A stretch of DNA of 64,000 bases from a virus. The notes under the pieces were generated by a model. That model did not search any database. It saw nothing but the letters and a program-made list of their open reading frames with translations, and was not told where the DNA came from. Where the stretch lies: positions 53,296 through 117,295 of IMG/VR virus record IMGVR_UViG_3300042485_000398. One strand, written 5' to 3'. Position numbers and translations under genes: made by a program. Of the stretch, positions 9,701-18,127 are shown one piece after another (position 1 is the stretch's first letter; each line of letters begins with the position of its first letter).

Positions 9701-12700
9701 CCCACTGAGTGCCCCATGCATCAGCAAGAGTTTCCCAAGCATCATAGTTACCATCAAAATTAGCAGAAATATCAGGAAGAACAGAAGTGTCTGTCCAGTT
9801 ATCAACAGGAGGATCGAGGTCTATTTCACCGATATATGTGAACAGAAGTTCACCGGTGCAATTACGGAACTTAGATGCTTGTAACTGACTCATCATCGTA
9901 AATTCGGTATACGGTAGTGTCAGTAGATCGCCTGTTTTTGTAATATTAGACGAGTTTGCAGAATCATACTGTAGGTCCACATTTTCCATGAAGAAGAATG
10001 GACGCATTTCTTTTGCGTTTGGATCGATAGCAATATGGTATTCATTACTTAGAACATTACCGACATTATGTCCGGTGAATGCATCTACAAGAATACCGTT
10101 CTTAAAGCGATCTAGGCCGTTGGTATCAGTAATACTCAAATCACTAGCAGATTTTTCTAGTAAATTTAGCGAAGTGTAGTATTCCAGTCGATTTAGTCGC
10201 TGTTCTAGCTGACCAATATCGCGCATTGTATAACGACGATTATCAATTGCCTTATACTTAATTCCATAATCCGGTCTACCCACAGATTTAGCAACGTTGG
10301 GTGCCAGAGAAGGATACGGAGGAATGTCTATAACCGCGATAGATAAAGAATTCTCCGGTTCTACTGGTTCAAGTGGACTTAAAGAAGATACACCATATAC
10401 AGAGGAAAATACACCCTCGTCGTCCATAACAATTCTATCTTTACGTCCCAGATAATACTCAATGTCTGTAGTAAATTGTTCTGTCGGGAAAGGTGTTATA
10501 ATAGCTGCGCCAGTAGGACCACTAGGTGAAGAACCTACTGCAGGATTAACTGTCGCTGAGCCAGGGCTTGTCGTGAATGTAATAGTATCATCCCAGCGAG
10601 GACGAAAATCTAGTGTGTCGCGAAGATCATATGTGACCCCGGAAGTTGTAGAGGTATAAATTGGAATTTGTTCTGTGCGAATTTTGCCCGCTGGTGTAGT
10701 TTCGTCATCTACAGGATATGAATCAACGGTGTAGAAGTTGTATACAGTAGATGGAGAACCGCCATGAGTAAAATAGTCAAACGTGACAACCAACTTTTTA
10801 TCTGTTAGCGTAAGACTTGCACCTGGTTTTTTAACAATTCTGGCGTTTGCATAGAAGCCGTCTCGCTGACCATTATCGAAGTTAAACAATGAAGTTACAT
10901 CTGTTCCGCTTGCCTGAATATCTGCCGCGGCATCATCGAAATCACCGATCTTGACCGTGCGAAGTTTGTAACCATCAGACGCGCCTAAATTATATGTACC
11001 TGTGGTGTTGCCACTATCTTCGGTATCTAGAACAACTACGGCGCTTTCTTTAAGTTCTTTAGTTACTTTATTTGCGCCAGCAACTTGTACCTTACAGTGA
11101 ACGCGAATGTTTGTGGCCGCGCTGATTGCTCCAGGGAAAGTTATTGTAATCTGTGTTCCAGTATTAGTTACAGTTACACTAGCAGTAGATTGTAGATTTA
11201 ATACTGAACCAATTTCATATGCCACACTATTAATAGTGCAAGCGGCCTTGGTAGTAATTAAGATATTATCTAGAATTTCTGTGTTAGTCAGTGTTCCAAC
11301 AGTAAACGGAAAACTCTCAGGTGAACTTACCGAGAATGTAATAGTGTTGCTGCCATCAATAGTGTCATCAAATTGTTTGCTATAGACAAAACTATTGTCA
11401 ACAGAAACAGGATTTGTAGTCTTCAATGCTCTAGCAGGAAACTTGAAAAGAAGACTGTTAAATTTGCTTTCGTAAATATAAGCCTTACTATCGACGAGAA
11501 CAACATCCGCATGACCATCGGCAGTGGTATCATAGTAAACGCCCTTAACATCTTCAAAGTTAAATGAAGATGTCATTTGAATGTCGTAGAGATACATGCG
11601 GAATTGCGTATTATATGCGCCAGGTGTACCAGTCTCGTGAACGATGTGGCGAACTCTAGCTGTACCGATTTGCGATCCTGGTGCCGCCGTGGCAGATTGT
11701 GCGCCACCTGTTGGAGAACCAGAAGTACCAATAGCATTTGCGGCAGTGCCGCGAAGAGATACGGTATCACCCGCTGCAATATCCCAGTTACCGCAGAAGT
11801 TGTCAACTAGAATATAGCTACCAAATGCAGTAGAGATAGGAACTTCATTTACAACCTTTGTTGTATTACCTTTCGGAACAACTACATATTCTGTTTGTCT
11901 AGTTTCGTATGCATAACCGCGAACATATGCTTTACCTGCTTCGATACCAATTGCTAAAAGTGTCTCGTCACCACCGGCTGCGGGGGTTGTCGCATTATAT
12001 GGTATTAGACCACCATTGGTTCCGGTGTCGAGATGTTCCTTGATTAAAATAGGAAACGCTTTTACAGTATAGTTGCCCGATTCATCGAAAGTGCGTTTTG
12101 CAAGATTGCGACCAAGGTCGGCATAAATGCGGTCTTCGCTCATAACATTTTGTAACTGACCAGCAACAACTGTTATATACTCAGAGAACTCGTCGCCTGG
12201 CGTGGCATCAAGCGCATATTTAACCAGAGATGCGGTCGTTACATATCTGTCGGCACCTGGCGCGGCATAGTTGAATGTACCTTGTGCGGGATCCAAAAGA
12301 TCGGGGTCAGTTTCATGTGTGACGATACTTTCTACAATCTCAAAACCAATTCTAAAATAGGGGTATGCATTATATTTTAGTAGTTCGAGAGTAGTTTTAG
12401 TAAAAGGAAGAAACTTACCATCTAGAAAAATAATACCATCATCTAGAGTTACAAATGACCCTCTACCATAATAATAGTTGCCTTCTTCAAAAGTATCATC
12501 TACTACAAAAGTATCGGTAACTTGATCGCCAGTTTCAGATTCTATTACGCGAATTGTTTCACCGGGAGAAAAGTGAACTGCGTCCGTGGATCCATCACCC
12601 GTAAGATATCTTAAATAAAGTGTATTAAGATCGGGTGAGTCCTCCTCCGAACCGCCGCTCACATAAATAATTTCTGCTTGTATCGAAGATGTTAAGCCAA

Positions 12701-13001
12701 TTACTTTAGCACCTACATAATCCTCAATATCTTGAATCAAAAATCCAGAAGCATCTTCATCTAGAACTTTAATGAAGTCCCGTGCGGTGTCTAGTTTGAA
12801 CTCACACCCGGTAACTACAGACCCATTTTTAAAAACATGGTTGCCGAATTTTCCAACCTGATCCTGAAGAATAGATTGAAGTTGTGTTAATTCTCTTGCC
12901 TGAACAGCATAACCCGGCTTGAACAGAATTCTATTGTAATTGTTTGCAATCGCATCCGCAGCATCATCATAATACGGGGATACATTTAAGTCCAAGGCCA
13001 T
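6798..13001 (-). CDS. Very large virion structural protein (DUF4815-like)
   Basis: The 2067-residue protein starts MALDLNVSPYYDDAADAIAN, the N-terminus typical of DUF4815-type tail or baseplate proteins of T4-like marine phages. Its long N-terminal region of about 1300 residues is beta-rich with many short acidic turns. Near residues 1340-1375 is a Thr/Asn/Val repeat segment (NVTEVTQVTQNINNT), followed near 1385-1405 by a proline-rich linker (APLPPAPPVVQPEPPVV). The remainder is beta-sandwich-like, including a GAGYTSNPTLTMTG repeat also found in two other baseplate proteins here. It sits directly after gp8 and before the fibres, so it probably joins fibres to the baseplate. An exact late promoter lies about 134 bases upstream. 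Confidence 0.75.
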   Translation of the reverse strand: MALDLNVSPYYDDAADAIANNYNRILFKPGYAVQARELTQLQSILQDQVGKFGNHVFKNGSVVTGCEFKLDTARDFIKVLDEDASGFLIQDIEDYVGAKVIGLTSSIQAEIIYVSGGSEEDSPDLNTLYLRYLTGDGSTDAVHFSPGETIRVIESETGDQVTDTFVVDDTFEEGNYYYGRGSFVTLDDGIIFLDGKFLPFTKTTLELLKYNAYPYFRIGFEIVESIVTHETDPDLLDPAQGTFNYAAPGADRYVTTASLVKYALDATPGDEFSEYITVVAGQLQNVMSEDRIYADLGRNLAKRTFDESGNYTVKAFPILIKEHLDTGTNGGLIPYNATTPAAGGDETLLAIGIEAGKAYVRGYAYETRQTEYVVVPKGNTTKVVNEVPISTAFGSYILVDNFCGNWDIAAGDTVSLRGTAANAIGTSGSPTGGAQSATAAPGSQIGTARVRHIVHETGTPGAYNTQFRMYLYDIQMTSSFNFEDVKGVYYDTTADGHADVVLVDSKAYIYESKFNSLLFKFPARALKTTNPVSVDNSFVYSKQFDDTIDGSNTITFSVSSPESFPFTVGTLTNTEILDNILITTKAACTINSVAYEIGSVLNLQSTASVTVTNTGTQITITFPGAISAATNIRVHCKVQVAGANKVTKELKESAVVVLDTEDSGNTTGTYNLGASDGYKLRTVKIGDFDDAAADIQASGTDVTSLFNFDNGQRDGFYANARIVKKPGASLTLTDKKLVVTFDYFTHGGSPSTVYNFYTVDSYPVDDETTPAGKIRTEQIPIYTSTTSGVTYDLRDTLDFRPRWDDTITFTTSPGSATVNPAVGSSPSGPTGAAIITPFPTEQFTTDIEYYLGRKDRIVMDDEGVFSSVYGVSSLSPLEPVEPENSLSIAVIDIPPYPSLAPNVAKSVGRPDYGIKYKAIDNRRYTMRDIGQLEQRLNRLEYYTSLNLLEKSASDLSITDTNGLDRFKNGILVDAFTGHNVGNVLSNEYHIAIDPNAKEMRPFFFMENVDLQYDSANSSNITKTGDLLTLPYTEFTMMSQLQASKFRNCTGELLFTYIGEIDLDPPVDNWTDTSVLPDISANFDGNYDAWETLADAWGTQWEDWQDTGTGRVTTNTQTAAGNTAIRGDTLFQEDIAIVTTTTEQRQTRQGVQLTVTPETQTQRIGPRVTNTSIIPFMRSIIVTFKATRMKPLTRVYPFFDGATVEAHCRPLSGVVSGATNSVQNTSLATGDYGDPLITNASGECFGQFRIPAGTFRVGEKLFRLTDDSKNRPKFITTAASMTFSANGLSQSVQDTVISTRVANLATSNLSDSRSVSDSNTTTNRLGERAVGVVQTTVVNNTFTTINNTTNVTEVTQVTQNINNTSVTNVTNNVTEVTNVTVTAPDPAPLPPAPPVVQPEPPVVPDLPMFDFDLSMFDFRFGAPDPIAQTFMVSEVPFGCYVTSIDTYFKKKSTTNPITLQLREVVNGYPGDRVIPFGEVTLSPGQVNIDAENGATSTKFTFPSPVFLQNNTEYCFVLLPAGNDPNYEIWVSELGENQLNTTTRISEQPNVGVLFTSANNRTWTAYQAEDIKFSLQRANFAIGTTGTVALNTHDIDYAKFHSFSSSQFSPGDKIHGFSFNIINAGTGYGSALVATVAVSGTAGQFTCGASKLVVGDLVTITGTLGGTATISGYATGTVYKVSAVTGSVGAVTGFTLTTQSGDAIVTTAGTLTGLTYTVTTVVARTLSGGGATTNATVAVTVTGGAVTNVAVTNPGAGYTSNPTLTMTGGSNVNIGVTLNSGFAHTYDTLYNVAKIYVESGNFTVNDRVGNGTSHALIAELEDKVLNALGANLAYMDHTPCQLIFSYSATANTGSETEASTSYENFVPDKTTELTIDAAIRSYSNEQNDLDGDKSFKIQLGMSSQTSTVSPVIDLRKCSMIAIANDVNNDATDEDIGIGEARSKYVSRQVVLDDGQEAEDLRVYLSQYVPNGTDVKVYGRFLHQSDPAPFEEKDWIELTTTPPTVTSSSFIEYTYDIPSTELNGDGVLEYTTDGVTYTGYKTFAVKVVLLSNQTSVVPKCRELRAIALQV

Positions 13002-13015
13002 GTGTAACTTCTCTC

Positions 13016-14575
13016 TTAAAAGTTAATAACTGTTCTAATCTTTTCTACTTGATCTGCTTGTCTATTAATGGGAAGGCGATTTTCTATATAAAGAATTTCA
13101 CCTGTAGTATTAATAACATCCGGACTAGTTAGACTATTTATAGTCAATCCAGTAACGCTGGTTCTATTATTTGTCAAAACAGAATCTACTGTGATAACTG
13201 AAATCACGGGAAGAAGATATACTTCATCTGTAGCTTCTTTAATCTGAGCAACAATAAATCTTCCGCCACCGTCTGTCGAAATGGAATCATCGTTTGAATA
13301 AACGGTGGTATCATCAACTGTAATTACATAACAGGTAGTGCCAGTGTCTGCCATAAAATTAGCCAGTTCATCGTCCAATGGATTTTTAACTATACCAAGT
13401 TGACGATAATCGTTATTGTAAAAATAATCAGTTGTGTCATTTGTCAAATTGACTGAAAGACAAACTGTTTTGGCATAAAGTTCTTTAACAGGATTTGCGC
13501 CATGTCCATAATATGGGGAAACAGTTGCAGTGGCGGTAGCACCAGAGCCAAAGCCTAGAATATTATTAAATGATATCTCTGCAAAGGTATATCCTGTACC
13601 CGGGTTAGTAACATCAACACGTTCAATTCTACCCAATTCATCTACAAATGCCACTGCTTCCGCGCCAGATCCGTCACCGGATATGGTAACAAGAACGTCT
13701 CCTGAAGAATAATTCTGTCCAATTTGCAGTAAATTAATTCTATCTACAGTGCCTGGAACTGCGGCGGCTTCAATACTTTCTTGAACCAGAGATACTGGAA
13801 TACTACCTAGAGATACTTCTGCGGTAGCACCAGCACCCGTTTCATTATCTACAATTTCAATATATGCAAATGAATAACCATAACCCTGATTGGTGATGGT
13901 GATATCTGTAATTTCATCGTCGGTAACTACAGCCACAGCCGTAGCTCCTACCCCGTCACCCTGGATAAGAACTGTTGGCAAATCTTCTGAATCGTATCCT
14001 GTTCCTCCAGAAGTTACGGTGATATCATCAATTTCACCGTTGATATCGTATAACGGAACACCTACTCCTGCCATCTTACGAACTGGAATAAAATCTGGAG
14101 TAAGAAACTTCAATTGATCTGATGCTTCGACTCTAAACATGTATTTCCACACATATCCATCTGGAAGTATGAATGCATTGGTAACATCTGTGCTGTTAGG
14201 TTTATTAAAACTGGGCGTGCCACCGTTATTATTTAAACATTTGTATACGCGCATATCATCTGTCAGGACATAGAAGTCCTCGGTTGACAAATCATCTACA
14301 TCATCGTAATGATCATAAATGGTACCAGCTACCCAATCGATACGACGAATCATCATAACAGCATCCGAAGCTTGGACACGCTTAACAAACATCATATTCC
14401 TATGTGTTTGGCTATTATAAGACTCGGTATCGAGTGGGGTTTCTGGTGTGCCGACAACTGGCCATTCTGTGGTTTTACCCACAAAGAAATAAAAGAAGTC
14501 GTTCTCGTTAACTACGTCACGATAGAAACTTCTTGCTAGTTCATTTCTAGCCAATGTTCTTAGCAATAGAGCCAC
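13016..14575 (-). CDS. Baseplate wedge protein gp8-like
   Basis: This 519-residue protein begins MALLLRTLARNELARSFYRD, matching the N-terminal pattern of gp8-type wedge proteins in T4-like marine phages (a short helix followed by DFFYFFVGKTTEW). In T4, gp8 links wedge gp7 and gp10. The middle, about residues 165-350, holds four beta units of the type GGTGYDSEDLPTVLI, NQGYGY and NPGTGYTFAEIS alternating with GxGAxAxA strands. T4 gp8 is only about 334 residues, so this array is probably an insertion. The order gp6, gp7-like, gp8 follows T4, with one small gene between the last two. Confidence 0.65.
   Translation of the reverse strand: MALLLRTLARNELARSFYRDVVNENDFFYFFVGKTTEWPVVGTPETPLDTESYNSQTHRNMMFVKRVQASDAVMMIRRIDWVAGTIYDHYDDVDDLSTEDFYVLTDDMRVYKCLNNNGGTPSFNKPNSTDVTNAFILPDGYVWKYMFRVEASDQLKFLTPDFIPVRKMAGVGVPLYDINGEIDDITVTSGGTGYDSEDLPTVLIQGDGVGATAVAVVTDDEITDITITNQGYGYSFAYIEIVDNETGAGATAEVSLGSIPVSLVQESIEAAAVPGTVDRINLLQIGQNYSSGDVLVTISGDGSGAEAVAFVDELGRIERVDVTNPGTGYTFAEISFNNILGFGSGATATATVSPYYGHGANPVKELYAKTVCLSVNLTNDTTDYFYNNDYRQLGIVKNPLDDELANFMADTGTTCYVITVDDTTVYSNDDSISTDGGGRFIVAQIKEATDEVYLLPVISVITVDSVLTNNRTSVTGLTINSLTSPDVINTTGEILYIENRLPINRQADQVEKIRTVINF
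13135..13142 (-). promoter_or_regulatory. T4-type late promoter TATAAATA
   Basis: The minus strand reads TATAAATA within a small palindrome (GACTATAAATAGTC) near the 3' end of the gp8-like gene, about 134 bases ahead of the 2067-residue structural gene. The exact match and its position ahead of a virion gene support a late promoter, although no start site can be confirmed. Confidence 0.5.
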
Positions 14576-14588
14576 AGTTTATTACCTA

Positions 14589-15032
14589 TTATTCTACAGT
14601 GACCGTCCAAGTGATTGTCATCGAGTCACCTGCAGCCTTGTTGATAACTGCAAACTCGGTACGGCAAAGCATTGTGCCCGCCGAAGAAGCGTTGAAAATA
14701 CCTGCTTCTGTAACAGCACCCGTGCCGGTACCAGCTGGGAATGTAGCAACATATTCTACGGAGTTGCTTGTAACTGTTGTAGAAAATAGCGTGACACGAC
14801 CCAGTTGTGTTTGTAGGGCTGTATCACCTGCGGCTGGATCGTTTGTACCCGAGCCGATTGCCATGTGAGTCATTGCTGTTTCAGTGGCGTCCTTCATGCG
14901 TGATGCGATGTAGTCTAGGCCCGCGTCAACAACGAGGTTGGTTACATTAAGTTCTTGCTTAAGGTTGCCTGCATTGTCATTGACAACGATAGATAGCTTA
15001 CCTGTAGCTGAAAGGAAATCCTTATTTCTCAT
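14589..15032 (-). CDS. Small virion structural protein
   Basis: The 147-residue protein starts MRNKDFLSATGKLSIVVNDN and is almost entirely predicted beta strand, with a central MTHMAIGSGTNDPAAGDTAL segment that recurs in tail-associated proteins of many phages. It lies between the gp7-like and gp8-like wedge genes, 14 bases upstream of gp8. It is likely a baseplate or fibre component. The exact T4 counterpart is not clear. A TATAAATA element lies about 104 bases upstream of its start. Confidence 0.6.
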   Translation of the reverse strand: MRNKDFLSATGKLSIVVNDNAGNLKQELNVTNLVVDAGLDYIASRMKDATETAMTHMAIGSGTNDPAAGDTALQTQLGRVTLFSTTVTSNSVEYVATFPAGTGTGAVTEAGIFNASSAGTMLCRTEFAVINKAAGDSMTITWTVTVE

Positions 15033-15055
15033 GAGTATTATACCTTCTTCTTGTG

Positions 15056-18000
15056 TTAAATCGAATTGTTACTTCCAACGTAATCGCCTGCTTCATAAGC
15101 GCCGGAAGTGTAATCGTATGACCAGTAGTCTTGTGTATTTATATTGCCAATTTCGCTTACTGTGGAAGTTTCTACTAGATTTTTACTGATACTAGAGTGT
15201 GTGTCTTCCATAATATGTAGCGTGGATTGAGCAGCCTTACCCGGCTCAACGACTTCAATATTTTCATTGACGCCGTTTGGTAAACCATCGCTAGACGCCT
15301 TATTTACCGAAAGCGAATTACTGTCCGAGATAAAAATACCATCGGTTACTGTTTTAGTAAATGAAGTTTCCACAACATCCGTGATAATAGGATCATCGTC
15401 TGGAACTCTAAACACAGGAGTAATTGAGTCAATGGTTTCAGTTACAGTCACCGTCTCATTGATTAACTTGGTGATTACCATATATGGTATACTATCACCC
15501 GAGGCCACCGTTTCTGTTAGTCCTTTAGCCACTCGAATGGATGCAGTATCAATAGCAGATAGAATAATATCCGCATCTGTGATATAATCTTCGGCAAAAT
15601 AATCGCCAAGAATATATGGTGCGGCGGTGTCAATGGTTTTATCAACATATTTGTAGAAGTGAGATGTAGAACTGTCTGACATACCCATAGTGGATTCACT
15701 AACGGTTCTCATGAAGCCGAAATAGATATCTTCCGAGGTAAGTGGAATATCAAGTAGTGTTTTACCGACATCAATAGCATCGATACTATCACTTGTTACC
15801 GGAACATCAGTTACTCCTTTGCCCACATCGTTGATAACTAGCTCTGTGAACCCATTGCTTATGTCGGATAGAGACTTACCAACATGTGATGCATGTTCTT
15901 CAGTAGTAAGATATGTATCATTAAGCGTCTTCCTAAAGTCTACTGCAATATCATAACTTACACCAAGAATTTCTACTGCTCGAACAATTTCAACTGGGAA
16001 TTCATAGAAGTGAATTGGTTGACGAACAACTTCAAACGAAGCCCCAAGCTCTAGGGTGCTACCTAGTAATAGTTCACTGAATATGGCCATGCCGGCAGGG
16101 TGAACTGTGTTTTTCACCATTGTCATCCAGTTAACAGATGGCACCTTTGAGCGAAGAACATACGAATAATTCTGGTAATAGTAATTGTCTTGGAGTTTAT
16201 TAACATCCGACAACATACCTTGACGATTCTGGAATCCTTCTTGTATCGAAGTTATTGCTCCTGTGGAGAAGCGAAGGACACAATTTGATCCAGATGGCGA
16301 TGTTATCGTAGCTGTAAATGTCTGTGCTTCAAATCCACTACCACTTGAGAAGATTCTTACCTTTGTAGGTCTTCCTTGAGCATTGACGCTATCAATAATA
16401 ACACTGGCTCTATTATCTACACCGAACTGGACGTAATCACCCGCGAAATAATTTAGAGCCGTATCTGGGAAACTGAATACATATTGCCCAGTTGATCCGC
16501 TTTCGGAAATTGAGTATACTTCACCCTGTAAGAAGCCGTAATTTGGGGTGCCAGAAATACTAACAATGTCTACGGTATCTGTAATGCTACGAGTAAGATA
16601 ACCATACTTATCTGTTAACTCATCAATATAAACAAACGACCTTATGGTATCGGTGCTAAAGGATACGATAGTGGATTCTTCTGCGTATCCAGTACCTCCG
16701 GTTAACATCGAAACATATTCAATACCACCGGTAGCATTTAGATACGCTTGCGCTGTTGCTCCAGTAGCCCCGATGTCGGAAATAAATGTGATTGCGGGAA
16801 TTGCATTATAGCCACTACCGGGTGCATCCATGGCATCGATGAAACGTTGTTCGTCGCCAGTACCTGCAGAGGTAAAATTGATAAAGTATTCTTTAGAAAG
16901 CACATGAAAATTACCGACACCCACATTGGTAAGATCCAATTCATTATATGAACTAATAGCTACATAATCGCTGGCAAAATAAGTATCATCTAAACAATAT
17001 CTTGGATCACTATCGATTAAAGATTCCGCGAGTTTGATTGTATTGTTATTAATTTTAATAACATAATACACACCGGAATCATCCAGCCCTCCGATTTCGG
17101 TAGAATCTGCCTTATATACAACCAGATCGCCAGTATTATAACCATGTGCCGCTATCGTTATGGTATTAGTAGAAATGTTTACATTGGCACTTTTAAAAAA
17201 AGTTCTTGTAGGAACTTGTTGCAACGCAATTTTGTCACGATACAATCGAAAATATCTACTGTCAATTACTTTAACAAAATATTGTCTATATGGAATTAAT
17301 CCGCCAATTGCCGTGCCTTCCATAGGATCATAGATAACACAATCGCCAGTTGTAAACCCATGGTCCGGAATTAAAAATCTGGCATATATGTCAAAGTTTT
17401 CAGCCGGATCGAAGTCTCTAGAAGAAACTGCCGGGTCACCTGTTATTGCCTTGATTTCGCCATCGACAACAAGGGGTCTGGCATTTGCGCCTGCACCCGG
17501 GAGAATGATAACATCATTTTCTTGTTGCTTAACATAAAGTTCATATGTTGGAACAGTAGAGTATGCTAGTCTCGTTACTTCATCAACTATAATATTGTAT
17601 GTCTCAAACGTAGAAACACTACCAATATCAATGTGCGAGTAAATCTTGGCCCTTTTACCCTTTAAATCAAACGGGTCTAATGAGATAGTATCATCTGTTG
17701 TGATACGCATCTTTTCGCGATTTACCCATATACCATCAGATGGCTTTAAAACATAAGTTGATGGATAGATAATATCAACATGTTCGTTGAAGAAGGTTCT
17801 AAAAATGAATAGAATACTTTCTTCTGACCCCTTTGCTTCATAAAACTCTCTAATGAATTTTATAAGGCGACGATCCGTAATAAGTGAATCTTTAGGAAAC
17901 ATCTGTAGATATTGTTCACGGAACGAAGGAATAAAGGCATCAAGTGTATTATTGATATCCGAAAATGAGCTGGCATTCAATAGGACATTATTCACCTCTC

Positions 18001-18124
18001 CATCCTGATCTAGAAACTCATAGTATTTTTCTAGAAAAAGGACGAATTGTGGGAATTCTGCTTTAATATAATCTGGAACTTGATTTGTAATCAAATATGC
18101 CAGAGAATTTTTGAAATCCGACAT
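15056..18124 (-). CDS. Baseplate wedge protein, gp7-like
   Basis: The 1022-residue protein begins MSDFKNSLAYLITNQVPDYI and contains an N-terminal module (FLEKYYEFLDQDGEVNN, KGSEESILFIFRTFFNE) recurrent in wedge proteins of T4-like marine phages. T4 gp7 has about 1032 residues and lies between gp6 and gp8, as this gene does, so I assign it by length and order. Two GxGY beta units lie near residues 430-480 (GSGYNAIPAITF, GGTGYAEESTIV). The C-terminal third, from about residue 720, is a run of degenerate repeats with the pattern K-L-x-E/D-x-V-x-x-x-D-x-I (GKTLLDIPLTSEDI, KGLTETVASGDSI), unlike T4 gp7, and may form an extended rod. Confidence 0.6.
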   Translation of the reverse strand: MSDFKNSLAYLITNQVPDYIKAEFPQFVLFLEKYYEFLDQDGEVNNVLLNASSFSDINNTLDAFIPSFREQYLQMFPKDSLITDRRLIKFIREFYEAKGSEESILFIFRTFFNEHVDIIYPSTYVLKPSDGIWVNREKMRITTDDTISLDPFDLKGKRAKIYSHIDIGSVSTFETYNIIVDEVTRLAYSTVPTYELYVKQQENDVIILPGAGANARPLVVDGEIKAITGDPAVSSRDFDPAENFDIYARFLIPDHGFTTGDCVIYDPMEGTAIGGLIPYRQYFVKVIDSRYFRLYRDKIALQQVPTRTFFKSANVNISTNTITIAAHGYNTGDLVVYKADSTEIGGLDDSGVYYVIKINNNTIKLAESLIDSDPRYCLDDTYFASDYVAISSYNELDLTNVGVGNFHVLSKEYFINFTSAGTGDEQRFIDAMDAPGSGYNAIPAITFISDIGATGATAQAYLNATGGIEYVSMLTGGTGYAEESTIVSFSTDTIRSFVYIDELTDKYGYLTRSITDTVDIVSISGTPNYGFLQGEVYSISESGSTGQYVFSFPDTALNYFAGDYVQFGVDNRASVIIDSVNAQGRPTKVRIFSSGSGFEAQTFTATITSPSGSNCVLRFSTGAITSIQEGFQNRQGMLSDVNKLQDNYYYQNYSYVLRSKVPSVNWMTMVKNTVHPAGMAIFSELLLGSTLELGASFEVVRQPIHFYEFPVEIVRAVEILGVSYDIAVDFRKTLNDTYLTTEEHASHVGKSLSDISNGFTELVINDVGKGVTDVPVTSDSIDAIDVGKTLLDIPLTSEDIYFGFMRTVSESTMGMSDSSTSHFYKYVDKTIDTAAPYILGDYFAEDYITDADIILSAIDTASIRVAKGLTETVASGDSIPYMVITKLINETVTVTETIDSITPVFRVPDDDPIITDVVETSFTKTVTDGIFISDSNSLSVNKASSDGLPNGVNENIEVVEPGKAAQSTLHIMEDTHSSISKNLVETSTVSEIGNINTQDYWSYDYTSGAYEAGDYVGSNNSI
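15136..15143 (-). promoter_or_regulatory. T4-type late promoter TATAAATA
   Basis: The minus strand reads TATAAATA near the 3' end of the gp7-like gene, about 104 bases upstream of the small structural gene starting at 15032. It is an exact match to the T4 late consensus. Confidence 0.5.
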
Positions 18125-18127
18125 GTA

